From: Streptomyces sp. NBC_00582
Lineage (GTDB): Bacteria; Actinomycetota; Actinomycetes; Streptomycetales; Streptomycetaceae
Length of the DNA stretch: 64,000 nt
Assembly (NCBI RefSeq): GCF_036345155.1
Contig: NZ_CP107772.1
Coordinates: forward strand, 5,084,001 to 5,148,000
Direction: 5' to 3'
Part shown: in pieces, positions 9,014 to 17,483 of the stretch
Layout: each line of letters starts with the position of its first letter
Position numbering within the stretch: the first letter of the stretch is position 1
Notes under the pieces: model-generated
Database searches by the model: none
What the model was told of the DNA's origin: nothing
The model's input: the letters and a program-made list of their open reading frames with translations, nothing else
Position numbers and translations under genes: made by a program

Positions 9014-9053
9014 CGGGCGTCCCCACGCCCGGATCACGGCGTCCCCACGCCGG
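9014..9053 (-). promoter_or_regulatory. tandem palindromic sites upstream of sigma factor
   Basis: Two copies of GGCGTGGGGACGCC stand 22 bases apart centre to centre, about two helical turns. Each forms five- to seven-base-pair arms around a four-base centre. They could be an operator pair or two small RNA hairpins. They begin about 105 bases upstream of the sigma-factor start. Confidence 0.5.
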
Positions 9054-9066
9054 GACCGCAAAGACG

Positions 9067-9102
9067 CTCCCCGCCCTGCGCGCGGTTGCGCAGAACGGGG
9101 AG
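9067..9102 (-). terminator. probable terminator after asd
   Basis: CTCCCCG pairs perfectly with CGGGGAG. Inside this pair, a 2x2 internal loop separates a second stem (CTGCGC/GCGCAG) with a six-base loop. On the minus strand it is followed by CGTCTTTGC. It lies about 150 bases beyond the asd stop. Confidence 0.55.
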
Positions 9103-9248
9103 GAAGTCTTAGGACAATCTTCAAACGACAACGCTGTCCGAAACAAGTGGTCCGAACCATCGACCGGCTCACACTTTGGCATGGCCCTGGCCAGCGCATT
9201 TGCGCACAGGCCCCGACCCGGCGCCGTCTCTCGCTCCTGACCGACGAG

Positions 9249-10307
9249 TCAGTTCCGCTCGGCCGCCACCAGCTCCGCGATCTGGGCGGTGTTGAGCGCG
9301 GCCCCTTTGCGCAGATTGTCCCCGCAGACGAACAGTTCCAGGGCGGTCGGATCGTCCAGGGCCCGCCGGACCCGGCCCACCCAGGTCGGATCGGTGCCGA
9401 CGACGTCGGCGGGCGTGGGGAACTCCCCCGCCTCCGGGTTGTCGAACAGCACGACCCCGGGCGCGGTGGCGATGATCTCGCGGGCGCCGTCCACGGTGAC
9501 CGTGTCCTGGAAGCGGGCGTGGACGGTGAGGGAGTGCGTGGTGACGACCGGCACCCGGACACAGGTCACGGCCACCGGAAGCTTCGGCAGTCCGAGGATC
9601 TTGCGGGACTCGTCCCGCACCTTCATCTCCTCCGACGACCAGCCGTCCTCGCGCAGCGACCCGGCCCACGGCACGACGTTCAGCGCGACCGGCTCCGGGA
9701 AGGGCCCGGTGTTCTCCCCGACCGCCCGGCGTACGTCACCGGGGCAGGTCCCCAGCTCGGTGCCGGCCACCAGCGACATCTGCTGCCGGAGCGTCTCCAC
9801 CCCGGCCCGCCCGGCCCCGCTGACCGCCTGGTACGAGGACACCACCAGCTCGCGCAGCCCGTACGCGGCGTGCAGCGCGCCCAGGGCGACGATCATCGAC
9901 AGGGTGGTGCAGTTGGGGTTGGCGACGATCCCGCGCGGCCGGATGTGCACGGCGTGCGGATTGACCTCGGGGACGACCAGCGGCACGTCCGGGTCCATCC
10001 GGAAGGCGGCGGAGTTGTCCACGACGACCACGCCCCGGGCGGCGGCGATCGGCGCCCAACGCGCGGCGATCTCGTCCGGGACGTCGAACAGGGCGATGTC
10101 GACCCCGTCGAAGGCGTCCTCCGACAGGGCCACGACCTCGGTCTCCGCACCGCGCACGGCCAGCTTGCGGCCGGCCGAGCGCGGCGAGGCGACGAGACGG
10201 ATCTCGCCCCAGATGTCCGCCCGCTGGGACAGGATCTGGAGCATGACGGTGCCGACGGCCCCGGTCGCCCCCACGACCGCGAGCGTCGGCCGATGTGTCC
10301 CGGGCAT
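9249..10307 (-). CDS. asd: aspartate-semialdehyde dehydrogenase
   Basis: This 352-residue cytosolic enzyme reduces aspartyl phosphate to aspartate semialdehyde, the branch point to lysine, diaminopimelate, threonine and methionine. The NADP-binding GATGAVG lies at residues 13-19, and the catalytic cysteine is Cys133 in NPNCTT. The substrate-binding region around [10 protein letters not shown] and the HSLTVH segment are also present. The start ATG overlaps the last base of the ask stop (TGATG), so the two enzymes of consecutive steps are translationally coupled. Length is normal for the family. Confidence 0.95.
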   Translation of the reverse strand: MPGTHRPTLAVVGATGAVGTVMLQILSQRADIWGEIRLVASPRSAGRKLAVRGAETEVVALSEDAFDGVDIALFDVPDEIAARWAPIAAARGVVVVDNSAAFRMDPDVPLVVPEVNPHAVHIRPRGIVANPNCTTLSMIVALGALHAAYGLRELVVSSYQAVSGAGRAGVETLRQQMSLVAGTELGTCPGDVRRAVGENTGPFPEPVALNVVPWAGSLREDGWSSEEMKVRDESRKILGLPKLPVAVTCVRVPVVTTHSLTVHARFQDTVTVDGAREIIATAPGVVLFDNPEAGEFPTPADVVGTDPTWVGRVRRALDDPTALELFVCGDNLRKGAALNTAQIAELVAAERN

Positions 10308-10828
10308 CAGCGCCCGGTGCCTCCGTAGACGACGGCCTCGTCGCTGTCGGAGTCGAGCCCGAAGGCGCTGTGCACGGCGCGGACCGCCTCGTTGACGTCG
10401 TCGGCGCGGGTGACGACCGAGATACGGATCTCGGAGGTCGAGATCAGCTCGATGTTCACCCCCGCGTCGGACAGCGCGGTGAAGAAGTCGGCGGTGACGC
10501 CGGGGTTGGTCTTCATGCCCGCGCCGACCAGCGAGATCTTGCCGATCTGGTCGTCGTAGCGCAGCGAGTCGAAGCCGATGCCGGACTTGTTCTTCTCCAG
10601 GGCGTCGATGGCCTTGCGGCCCTCGGCCTTGGGGAGCGTGAAGGAGATGTCCGTCAGGCCGGTCGACGCGGCGGACACGTTCTGCACGATCATGTCGATG
10701 TTGATCTCGGCGTCGGAGATCGTCCGGAAGATCGCGGCGGCCTCGCCCGGCTTGTCCGGCACACCGACGACCGTGATCTTGGCCTCGGAGGTGTCGTGCG
10801 CGACACCGGAGATGATGGCCTGCTCCAC
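10307..10828 (-). CDS. aspartate kinase, beta subunit (internal start)
   Basis: Inside ask, the codon GTG at residue 251 begins [16 protein letters not shown], aligned with the known Corynebacterium beta start at about residue 250. GGGGA lies seven bases upstream, a proper ribosome binding site inside the coding sequence. The product would be 173 residues, made of the two ACT domains only, and would form the alpha2beta2 enzyme. The position and the SD are seen in the sequence; actual translation is inferred from the family. Confidence 0.55.
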   Translation of the reverse strand: MEQAIISGVAHDTSEAKITVVGVPDKPGEAAAIFRTISDAEINIDMIVQNVSAASTGLTDISFTLPKAEGRKAIDALEKNKSGIGFDSLRYDDQIGKISLVGAGMKTNPGVTADFFTALSDAGVNIELISTSEIRISVVTRADDVNEAVRAVHSAFGLDSDSDEAVVYGGTGR

Positions 10829-11578
10829 CTTCTGGTCCCCAATCGGCTCACTGCTGACCCAGGTGCCCTGAAGTCCGCTGAAGCTGGACCGGACATGGAT
10901 CGGGATGTTGTAGCGGCGGGCGTACTCCACACAGCGGTGGAGCAGCACCTTGGAGCCGGAGGCCGCGAGCTCCAGCATGTCCTCGAAGGCGATCCAGTCG
11001 ATCTTCCGGGCCTTCTTCACCACGCGCGGGTCGGCGGTGAACACACCGTCGACGTCGGTGTAGATCTCGCAGACCTCGGCGTCGAGCGCGGCGGCGAGGG
11101 CGACGGCGGTCGTGTCGGAGCCACCGCGACCCAGGGTCGTGATGTCCTTCTTGTCCTGGCTGACACCCTGGAACCCGGCGACGATGGCGATGTTGCCCTT
11201 GTCGAGGGACTCCCGGATACGGCCCGGCGTGACATCGATGATCCGGGCTTTGTTGTGGACCGAGTCGGTGATGACGCCTGCCTGGCTTCCGGTGAAGCTC
11301 TGGGCCTCGTGACCCAGGTTTTTGATCGCCATGGCCAACAGGGCCATGGAGATCCGCTCTCCGGCGGTCAGCAGCATGTCGAACTCACGCCCGGCAGGCA
11401 TCGGTGACACCTGCTCGGCGAGATCGATCAGCTCGTCCGTCGTGTCGCCCATCGCGGAAACGACGACGACCACCTGGTGGCCGTTCTTCTTCGCTTCCAC
11501 GATCCGCTTGGCGACGCGCTTGATGCCCTCGGCATCGGCTACGGAGGAGCCTCCGTACTTCTGCACGACAAGGCCCAC
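10307..11578 (-). CDS. ask: aspartate kinase, alpha subunit
   Basis: The 423-residue protein has the N-terminal kinase motif [10 protein letters not shown], the catalytic-domain signature [12 protein letters not shown] near residue 150, and two C-terminal ACT domains (from about residue 265) that carry feedback control by lysine and threonine. The GTG at 11578 has GAGGAG six bases upstream. It is the first gene of the ask-asd operon, with the upstream promoter region shared with a divergent two-component system. As in Corynebacterium lysC, an internal in-frame start gives a separate regulatory beta subunit (see the next entry). Confidence 0.95.
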   Translation of the reverse strand: MGLVVQKYGGSSVADAEGIKRVAKRIVEAKKNGHQVVVVVSAMGDTTDELIDLAEQVSPMPAGREFDMLLTAGERISMALLAMAIKNLGHEAQSFTGSQAGVITDSVHNKARIIDVTPGRIRESLDKGNIAIVAGFQGVSQDKKDITTLGRGGSDTTAVALAAALDAEVCEIYTDVDGVFTADPRVVKKARKIDWIAFEDMLELAASGSKVLLHRCVEYARRYNIPIHVRSSFSGLQGTWVSSEPIGDQKVEQAIISGVAHDTSEAKITVVGVPDKPGEAAAIFRTISDAEINIDMIVQNVSAASTGLTDISFTLPKAEGRKAIDALEKNKSGIGFDSLRYDDQIGKISLVGAGMKTNPGVTADFFTALSDAGVNIELISTSEIRISVVTRADDVNEAVRAVHSAFGLDSDSDEAVVYGGTGR

Positions 11579-11639
11579 GTGCGCTCCTCGCTCAGTTTGT
11601 CTTCATTCCGCACATACGCCCTTGTACTGCGGTCGGCTC

Positions 11640-11645
11640 AGTCTA
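11640..11645 (-). promoter_or_regulatory. possible -10 of the ask-asd operon
   Basis: On the minus strand TAGACT lies 62 bases upstream of the ask GTG and fits the Streptomyces vegetative -10 (TAGRRT). I see no good -35 at 17-18 bases, so confidence is low. Confidence 0.3.
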
Positions 11646-11763
11646 ACGAGCGCCCGAAACTCACCCCCCGAGTACCGCATCGTGAGATGTGATCGCGGTG
11701 CGCCGGACACCCGTTCGCAGGCTTCCCTTCCCACTGAAACGAAAGTGATAGCTGTGAATTAAG

Positions 11764-11799
11764 TTTCAAGCAGTTCGCTCGCACTATCGTGCGACTGTG
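11764..11799 (+). promoter_or_regulatory. possible leaderless promoter of the response regulator
   Basis: TATCGT at 11785-11790 ends six bases before the GTG start at 11797, and no Shine-Dalgarno sequence precedes the GTG. This spacing is typical of leaderless actinobacterial transcripts. A weak TTTCAA stands at 11764-11769. The region is unusually AT-rich for this chromosome. Confidence 0.35.
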
Positions 11800-12465
11800 C
11801 ATGTACTCCTGGTGGAAGACGACGAGCCGGTCGCCGAGTCGTTGCGGCGCGGACTGAGGCGCTACGGCTTCGAGGTCGACTGGGTCACCACGGGCGCCGC
11901 CGCCCTCGCCCACGCCGGCCCCTACGACGTCGTCCTCCTCGACCTGGGCCTGCCCGACACCGACGGCCTCGACGTGTGCAAGGCGCTGCGCGAGCGCGGG
12001 AACGTGCCGATCATCGTGATCAGCGCCCGCAGCGACGAGACGGACCGGGTGGTGGGCCTGGAGCTCGGCGCGGACGACTACGTCTCGAAGCCCTTCGGAG
12101 TCCGGGAGGTCATCGCGCGGATACGGGCCGTGATGCGGCGCGCGCAGCCCCGTACGGCCGCCGAGAGCGGTCCCGACCGCTACGGCGCACGGCTGACGAT
12201 CGACCGCAAGGCGGCCCGGGTGCACGTGGACGGCGCGGAGGTCGCCCTCGCGCCCAAGGAGTACGACCTGCTGGCGTTCCTCACCGAGGAGCCGGGCGCG
12301 CTGATGTCCCGCGAGCAGATCATGGAAGCGGTCTGGGACGCGAACTGGTTCGGCCCGACCAAGACGCTCGACGTCCATGTGGCGGCGCTGCGGCGCAAAC
12401 TCGCGGGGGTCGTCACCATCGAGGCGGTGCGCGGGGTCGGCTTCCGGCTGGAGCTCACGACGTGA
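11797..12465 (+). CDS. OmpR-family response regulator
   Basis: The 222-residue protein has a receiver domain with acidic pocket VEDDE and phospho-acceptor Asp49 (VLLDLGLPD), the switch Thr/Ser region IIVISARS and Lys in the KPFG loop. A winged-helix DNA-binding domain follows (about 128-220, with TKTLDVHVAALRRKL). The GTG start has no visible SD and may be leaderless. The stop overlaps the histidine kinase start (GTGA), so the pair is coupled. It is divergent from ask, whose promoter shares the 218-base gap. Confidence 0.92.
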   Translation: MHVLLVEDDEPVAESLRRGLRRYGFEVDWVTTGAAALAHAGPYDVVLLDLGLPDTDGLDVCKALRERGNVPIIVISARSDETDRVVGLELGADDYVSKPFGVREVIARIRAVMRRAQPRTAAESGPDRYGARLTIDRKAARVHVDGAEVALAPKEYDLLAFLTEEPGALMSREQIMEAVWDANWFGPTKTLDVHVAALRRKLAGVVTIEAVRGVGFRLELTT

Positions 12466-13820
12466 ACCGCCAGCTCATCCGCAGCTACATCCTGCTCGTC
12501 GCGGTCGCCATCCTGCTGTTCACGGTGCCGGTCGCCTTCACCCTCACCAAGCAGCTCCGCGACGACACCGAGCTGTCCGTCCAGCGCGAGGCCGCCACCA
12601 TGGCCCTGCTGCTCGGAGGGGGCGACACCATCTCCTGCGAGGCCCTGACCGAGGTGGCCGAGGCATACGGCCAGGAGACCCCCGGCGACGTCCAGGTCAC
12701 CCCGACCAGCAGCTGCACCCCCGACCTGCACCGACCCGCCGAGGACGCGGCGCTGGCCCGGGCCGTGCAGAAGAACGAGCCGACCACCGACTGGGGCTCC
12801 GACTTCATCTGGGGCGAGCAGCTCACCGTGACCGTCCCCGCCCAGGGGGACGCGGCCGTGCGGATCGTCTACTCGACCTCGGACATGACCCGCCGCCTGT
12901 GGCAGATCTGGGGCTTCCGGGCCGGGCTCGCTGTGCTCGTCCTGGCGGCGGCCGCCGCGATCGGCGCCTACGCCGCCCGCCGGATCACCGCACCCTTGCG
13001 CGAACTCAACTCCATGGCCAGCAAGTTCAGCGACGGCGATCTGACCGCGCGCTCCCCGGTGACGGGCCCCGCGGAGACGCAGACCCTCGCCCGCACCCTC
13101 AACCAGGGCGCCGAACGCCTGGACACGCTGGTCGCCTCGCAGCGCATCTTCGTCGCGGACGCCTCCCACCAACTGCGGACCCCGCTCACGGCGTTGCGGC
13201 TGTCGCTGGACAACATCGCGGACGGCGTGGACGACGAGTTCGTCAGGGAGGATGTGGAGCAGGCGACCGCCGAGGTCGTCCGGATGAGCCGGCTGGTGAA
13301 CGGCCTGCTGGTACTGGCCCGGGCCGAGGCGAAGGTGACGGACGCGGAGCCGCTGCCGCTGATGGACATCGTGGACGAACGCCTCACGGTGTGGAGACCG
13401 GCCGCCGACGAGCGCGGAGTCACCATCGCGCTCAGGGGGAGTGGTGTCGACGGCCGGCCGTCTGTGCTGGCCAGCCCCGGTCATCTGGACCAGGTGCTGG
13501 ACAACGTGCTCTCGAACGCGCTGGAGGTCTCGCCGGACGGCGGGACGATCACCGTACGGCTGGAGCCCGGATCCGGTGCGCGGGAGGTGGTCCTCTCCGT
13601 CGCGGACGGGGGACCGGGCATGTCGGACGCGGAGAAGTCCCGCGCCTTCGACCGCTTCTGGCGCGGTCAGGGCCTGACCGGGCGGTCCGGCTCCGGTCTC
13701 GGCCTCGCCGTCGTCAGACAGCTGGTGACCGACGACGGCGGGACGGTGGCCCTGACGGACGCGCCGGGCGGGGGCCTGTGCGTGAGGATCACGCTACGGG
13801 CCGCACCGCGCACCGGGTGA
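12462..13820 (+). CDS. membrane sensor histidine kinase
   Basis: The protein has 452 residues. A first helix lies at about 8-28, an extracytoplasmic loop of about 120 residues holds two cysteines (Cys59 and Cys85) that may form a disulfide, and a second helix lies at about 152-170. A HAMP-like segment follows (RRITAPLRELNSMA), then the H box with His236 (DASHQLRTPL), and the N, G1 and G2 boxes (DQVLDNVLSNALEVS, DGGPGMS, GSGLGLAVV). It pairs with the response regulator just upstream. The signal sensed is not evident. Confidence 0.92.
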   Translation: MNRQLIRSYILLVAVAILLFTVPVAFTLTKQLRDDTELSVQREAATMALLLGGGDTISCEALTEVAEAYGQETPGDVQVTPTSSCTPDLHRPAEDAALARAVQKNEPTTDWGSDFIWGEQLTVTVPAQGDAAVRIVYSTSDMTRRLWQIWGFRAGLAVLVLAAAAAIGAYAARRITAPLRELNSMASKFSDGDLTARSPVTGPAETQTLARTLNQGAERLDTLVASQRIFVADASHQLRTPLTALRLSLDNIADGVDDEFVREDVEQATAEVVRMSRLVNGLLVLARAEAKVTDAEPLPLMDIVDERLTVWRPAADERGVTIALRGSGVDGRPSVLASPGHLDQVLDNVLSNALEVSPDGGTITVRLEPGSGAREVVLSVADGGPGMSDAEKSRAFDRFWRGQGLTGRSGSGLGLAVVRQLVTDDGGTVALTDAPGGGLCVRITLRAAPRTG

Positions 13821-13835
13821 ACCCGAAAGGACCGC

Positions 13836-14342
13836 TCAGCTCTCGGGCATCGCGGACGAGTGGTGGTTCACGATGAGCCACTTGCCGCCGCGCTTCTCGT
13901 ACTCGTAGGTGTAACGGGCCTCGACGGCACGCTTCTTGCCGGTGGCGGGGTCGGTGAGCGTGAACTCGTAGACGCCGGAGTCGAGGGCGGAGTTGCCGTC
14001 GAGGACGTTGATGTGCGTCTCGATCTTCCTGCCGACCGGCTTGTTCTGGAGGAAGTGCTCCATGTAGTCGACGATGCCGGCGCGGTCCGTGCGGACCTTG
14101 TTGGAGAGGGTGGGCAGCAGCACCGCGTCCTTGGCGTAGCGGTCGGCGACCTTCTCCGGGTCGCCGGTCCGCAGCGCGGCGTTCCAGCCGTCGAAGAGGG
14201 CGGCGATCTGCTTCTTGCTGGGCTTGTGCGTCGTGTGGGCCTTCTCGGAGCCGGCCGCGCTGACTCCCGCCGTCACCGTGGCGGCGGTGACGAGGGCGGT
14301 GGCGGTGACGAGGGCGGCGCGTATGCGGGTCTTGCGGGTCAT
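13836..14342 (-). CDS. secreted NTF2/SnoaL-like protein (DUF4440, SgcJ/EcaC family)
   Basis: This 168-residue protein has a clear signal peptide (basic MTRKTRIR, hydrophobic stretch to about residue 26, likely cleavage after an Ala near 28-30). A cone-shaped NTF2-like fold follows: FDGWNAALRTGDPEKVADRYAKDAVLLPTLS, then GIVDYMEHFL and a C-terminal WLIVNHHSSAMP. Such proteins bind or convert small ligands; none is evident here. The ATG at 14342 has AGGAG six bases upstream. It converges on the histidine kinase with a 15-base gap. Confidence 0.8.
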   Translation of the reverse strand: MTRKTRIRAALVTATALVTAATVTAGVSAAGSEKAHTTHKPSKKQIAALFDGWNAALRTGDPEKVADRYAKDAVLLPTLSNKVRTDRAGIVDYMEHFLQNKPVGRKIETHINVLDGNSALDSGVYEFTLTDPATGKKRAVEARYTYEYEKRGGKWLIVNHHSSAMPES

Positions 14343-14450
14343 CGCAACTCCTGTGCGGCTGGTGCCTGTTGGGATGACTCAAGACTCGCGTCCGGCCGGT
14401 TAGGGCCCGTGCAGCGGACGTACAGCGGACGTCCAGGGGGCGTCCAATTC

Positions 14451-14633
14451 TCAGGCGGCGGCCCGTCGGCCCCGGAGCAGGCCGACGCCGGCCCCGAGCG
14501 AGACGACGCCCATCCCCACCGCGGTCAGCACACCCTGCGATCCGTCCGCCACGAACGGTGCGGCGGCGGCGACGACCAGGTTGAACAGGAAGAGGAACCA
14601 CAGGACGGGACGGGAGGAGAGGAGCGACTTCAT
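14451..14633 (-). CDS. small two-helix membrane protein
   Basis: The 60-residue protein MKSLLSSRPVLWFLFLFNLV... has two hydrophobic helices (about 10-28 and 36-52) and a basic C-terminus (LLRGRRAAA). AAGGA lies eight bases ahead of the ATG. It belongs to no family I can name. A 28-base palindrome lies about 90 bases upstream and may control it or end the preceding gene. Confidence 0.65.
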   Translation of the reverse strand: MKSLLSSRPVLWFLFLFNLVVAAAAPFVADGSQGVLTAVGMGVVSLGAGVGLLRGRRAAA

Positions 14634-14724
14634 GGCGGGAGTCCTTGGGGATCGATGGCCTTCTCGCTGACGAGAACCACGATCCCGGCTCCGACCTGCG
14701 CAAAGGAGAGAGCACACTCCCGAA

Positions 14725-14752
14725 CCGATGGTGTAGTCAGCTACACCGTCGG
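14725..14752. promoter_or_regulatory. 28-base palindrome, terminator or operator
   Basis: CCGATGGTGTAG, then TCAG, then CTACACCGTCGG form twelve-base arms with one mismatch. It lies 18 bases after the stop of the DUF5063 gene and about 92 bases before the small membrane protein, both on the minus strand. It has no U-tract. Transcription terminator and protein-binding site are both possible. Confidence 0.5.
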
Positions 14753-14769
14753 ACCGCTTCCTCCATGGA

Positions 14770-15432
14770 TCAGCCGGTCGGGCGGCCCAGGCCCAGCTTT
14801 TCCGCGATCTCCTCCTCCATCACCCGGCCCGCCTCGAACTCCAGGGTGTCGTCGCCGACGCCCTGGTCGGTGTCCAGGCCGTCGAGCTCCTGGAGGGGCT
14901 GGTCGAGGCGGATGTGGGCGAGGACGGAGTGCAGGGCGCGCAGGGTGGCGGAGGCGGTGGAGCCCCAGTTGGAGAAGTAGGAGAACTGCCACCACCACAG
15001 GGCCTCCGTGGTGCGGCCGGCGCGGTAGTGGGCCATGCCGTGACGGAGGTCGGTGATGACGTCGGCGAGGTCGTCGGAGATCCGGGCCGGGACGGGCGCC
15101 TTGCGGGGCTCGTAGGGGTCGAAGACCTCGGAGTAGATGTCGACCGGGTCGAGGAGGCGCGCGAGGTTCTCGCGGAGCTCGTCCACGTCGGCGTCCGGGC
15201 CCGTGTCGGGCTCGTAGCGCTCGTCGGGGACGATGTCCTCGTGCGCGCCGAGACGGCCGCCCGCGAGGAGGAGCTGGGAGACCTCCAGGAGCAGGAAGGG
15301 AACGGCTGAGCCCGGCTCGTCGCCCTTGGCCACTTCCGTGACGGCCACCAGGAAGCTCTCCACCTGGTCCGCGATCTGGACCGCGAAGTCGTCCGGGTTC
15401 TGGTCGGTCGCGTGCAGCGTGGCGTCAGACAT
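14770..15432 (-). CDS. DUF5063-domain protein
   Basis: A 220-residue acidic soluble protein, mostly alpha-helical by composition, with [20 protein letters not shown] at the start and a Trp-rich centre ([14 protein letters not shown]). This matches the DUF5063 family, which lies next to recR in Streptomyces. Function is unknown. Its ATG overlaps the recR stop by eight bases, so it is translated with recR and ybaB, suggesting but not proving a link to DNA repair. Confidence 0.8.
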   Translation of the reverse strand: MSDATLHATDQNPDDFAVQIADQVESFLVAVTEVAKGDEPGSAVPFLLLEVSQLLLAGGRLGAHEDIVPDERYEPDTGPDADVDELRENLARLLDPVDIYSEVFDPYEPRKAPVPARISDDLADVITDLRHGMAHYRAGRTTEALWWWQFSYFSNWGSTASATLRALHSVLAHIRLDQPLQELDGLDTDQGVGDDTLEFEAGRVMEEEIAEKLGLGRPTG

Positions 15433-16024
15433 CTAGGAGTCGTCTCCCCTCGAAGGCGCGGCCGAGGGTGACCTCGTCCGCGTATTCCAGGTCGCCACCC
15501 ACCGGGAGGCCGCTGGCCAGGCGGGTGACCTTCAGGCCCATGGGCTTGATCATGCGGGCGAGGTAGGTGGCGGTCGCCTCGCCCTCCAGGTTGGGGTCGG
15601 TGGCGAGGATCAGTTCCGTGACCGTGCCGTCCGCGAGACGGGCCAGCAGTTCCCTGATGCGCAGATCGTCGGGGCCGACGCCCTCGATCGGGCTGATCGC
15701 TCCGCCCAGGACGTGGTACCGGCCCCGGAACTCACGGGTCCGCTCGATCGCCACCACGTCCTTGGGCTCCTCCACGACGCAGATGACCGTCGGATCGCGG
15801 CGGGCGTCGCGGCAGATGCCGCACAGCTCCTCCTGCGCCACGTTCCCGCAGGTCGCGCAGAAGCGGACCTTCGCCTTGACCTCCATGAGGGCCTGCGCGA
15901 GCCGCCGTACGTCCGTCGGTTCCGCCTGCAGGATGTGGAAGGCGATCCGCTGCGCGCTCTTGGGACCGACGCCGGGCAGCCGCCCCAGCTCGTCGATGAG
16001 GTCCTGGACCACGCCTTCGTACAA
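15425..16024 (-). CDS. recR: recombination mediator RecR
   Basis: The 199-residue protein has the N-terminal helix-hairpin-helix ([16 protein letters not shown]), a four-cysteine zinc finger at Cys56, 59, 68 and 71, and a Toprim domain ([12 protein letters not shown] to about residue 170). RecR acts with RecF/RecO in loading RecA at gaps. The start codon is TTG at 16024 with GGAAGG upstream; TTG is unusual, but the following residues [14 protein letters not shown] are the standard RecR N-terminus. It follows ybaB by 60 bases. Confidence 0.95.
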   Translation of the reverse strand: MYEGVVQDLIDELGRLPGVGPKSAQRIAFHILQAEPTDVRRLAQALMEVKAKVRFCATCGNVAQEELCGICRDARRDPTVICVVEEPKDVVAIERTREFRGRYHVLGGAISPIEGVGPDDLRIRELLARLADGTVTELILATDPNLEGEATATYLARMIKPMGLKVTRLASGLPVGGDLEYADEVTLGRAFEGRRLLDV

Positions 16025-16084
16025 CGGACTGCCGTCCTTCCTGGGGTTCCTTGCAGTACGTACGGTAGTTGGCCGGGGCCCGTC

Positions 16085-16429
16085 TTAGAAAGGCAGCCCG
16101 GGGATGCCGCTGCCGCCGCCCAGACCCTGGGCCAGCGGGCCGAGCTTCTGCTGCTGGAGCGTCTGCGCGTTCTGGTTGGCCGCCTGGACGGCCGCCACGA
16201 TCAGGTCGGCGAGGGTCTCCGTGTCCTCCGGGTCCACCGCCTTCGGGTCGATCCTCAGCGCCCGCAGCTCGCCGGAGCCCGTCACCGTCGCCTTCACCAG
16301 GCCGCCGCCCGCCTGCCCGTCGACCTCGGTGTTCGCGAGCTCCTCCTGGGCACGGGCCAGGTCCTGCTGCATCTTCTGGGCCTGCTGGAGCAACTGCTGC
16401 ATATTGGGCTGGCCACCACCGGGAATCAC
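16085..16429 (-). CDS. YbaB/EbfC nucleoid-associated protein
   Basis: The 114-residue protein has the YbaB heart: [24 protein letters not shown] helix, strand [18 protein letters not shown], and a C-terminal helix. It binds DNA as a dimer and is almost always next to recR. The longer open frame upstream is spurious: GTG 16429 is preceded by AGGAGCT at the right spacing. A Gly/Gln-rich tail ([16 protein letters not shown]) is typical of actinobacterial copies. Confidence 0.93.
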   Translation of the reverse strand: MIPGGGQPNMQQLLQQAQKMQQDLARAQEELANTEVDGQAGGGLVKATVTGSGELRALRIDPKAVDPEDTETLADLIVAAVQAANQNAQTLQQQKLGPLAQGLGGGSGIPGLPF

Positions 16430-16510
16430 GATCAGCTCCTGTCTGCGTTGTGCTTTCCTGCACGAGCCTACGTGCTCCGGTAGCGCATCGCCCCGCCACT
16501 CTTTCGAGTG

Positions 16511-16539
16511 AGTCTGCCCAGCGGCGTATACCTGATCAA
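16511..16539 (-). promoter_or_regulatory. candidate promoter of ybaB-recR-DUF5063
   Basis: On the minus strand TTGATC (16534-16539) and CAGACT (16511-16516) are separated by exactly 17 bases. The -10 ends about 80 bases upstream of the ybaB GTG. Both hexamers are near consensus for the main sigma factor. Confidence 0.4.
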
Positions 16540-16660
16540 GCCCCACTTCCGGGCGGAAAAGCGACGAAAGCTTCCCCTTCGCCACCCATAGGGAGGTAGG
16601 AAGGGGCCGGCACATCAGCATCAGACGTTACGCGGAGTCACTGAGTCATAAGGGAGTGCC

Positions 16661-17407
16661 GTGGGTCAGCCGGAGATGCAGCCCGAGGGTCCGCCTCAGG
16701 ACGGGCGGGGCGAGGGTGCGGCCGGGCTGCGGCCGGGCGATCTGACCGGGCGGACGCTCCCGCTCGGGGACTGGGGCGAGCCGGCGGAGCGGCTGGACGA
16801 GCTGTACCGGTGGGTGGAGCGGGGGGCGCTGCAGACGGCGGCCTGGTATCTCGCGGACCGGGTGTGGAAGCGGCGGGGGGCGCGGGTGCTGCGCGGCGGT
16901 GCGGCGACCGGGGCGGTCGCGGGGGCGGGGCTGCCGTTGCTCGATCTCACCGGGGTGGTGGGCGGGGTGGCGCCCTGGGGGTATCTGGCGCTGCTGCTCG
17001 CGGCGGCGTGCGTGGTGGTGGACCGGTTCTTCGGGGTGACGTCCGGGTGGATAAGGGATGTGGCGACGGCGCAGGCGGTGCAGCGGCGGTTGCAGGTGCT
17101 GCAGTTCGACTGGGCGAGCGAGAGTGTGCGGGAGGTGCTGGGGCCCGCGGACGGGACGGCGAGTGAGGCGGCGGAGCGGTGTCTGGCGGTGCTGCGGCGG
17201 TTCTCGGAGGACGTGATGGAGCTGGTGCGGGCGGAGACGGCGGACTGGATGGTGGAGTTCCGGACGGGACCGGCGCCGTTGGGGATCCAGTCGGCGGTGG
17301 TGTCCGGGGGGCGGCAGGACGCGGGGGTCCAGGGACGGTTCCCGATGCCTCCCGGCGCCAATTCCCGGCCGAACATGCCACGTCAGCGGCCGCCGGAGCC
17401 GCGGTGA
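16661..17407 (+). CDS. SLATT-domain membrane protein
   Basis: The 248-residue protein has an acidic Gly/Pro-rich start, then a helix DELYRWVERGALQTAAWYLADRVWKRR, two membrane helices (about residues 80-98 and 104-122) and a long cytoplasmic helix (about 130-195). That is the SLATT layout, a two-helix channel-like domain that Burroughs and colleagues linked to nucleotide-activated effectors. Here it stands alone with no nucleotidyl cyclase, converging on a Ser/Thr kinase. GTG 16661 has AGGGAG five bases upstream. The C-terminal 40 residues are low-complexity and Pro-rich. Confidence 0.7.
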   Translation: MGQPEMQPEGPPQDGRGEGAAGLRPGDLTGRTLPLGDWGEPAERLDELYRWVERGALQTAAWYLADRVWKRRGARVLRGGAATGAVAGAGLPLLDLTGVVGGVAPWGYLALLLAAACVVVDRFFGVTSGWIRDVATAQAVQRRLQVLQFDWASESVREVLGPADGTASEAAERCLAVLRRFSEDVMELVRAETADWMVEFRTGPAPLGIQSAVVSGGRQDAGVQGRFPMPPGANSRPNMPRQRPPEPR

Positions 17408-17483
17408 GGTGCCCAGGGCACTCCTCTTGACGGAAGGGGATTCCAACCCGGGTGGGTGACATTCACGGACGTTCGCCGGACGT

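Larger units (their letters stand above)
8911..9248. other. 338-base intergenic region upstream of the sigma-factor operon
   Basis: No gene is supported here. Read on the minus strand, it holds a terminator-like hairpin after asd (9067-9102), two tandem GGCGTGGGGACGCC palindromes (9014-9053), and then about 100 bases leading to the sigma-factor start. The sigma-factor promoter must lie in the last part, but I cannot assign hexamers with confidence. Confidence 0.7.
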
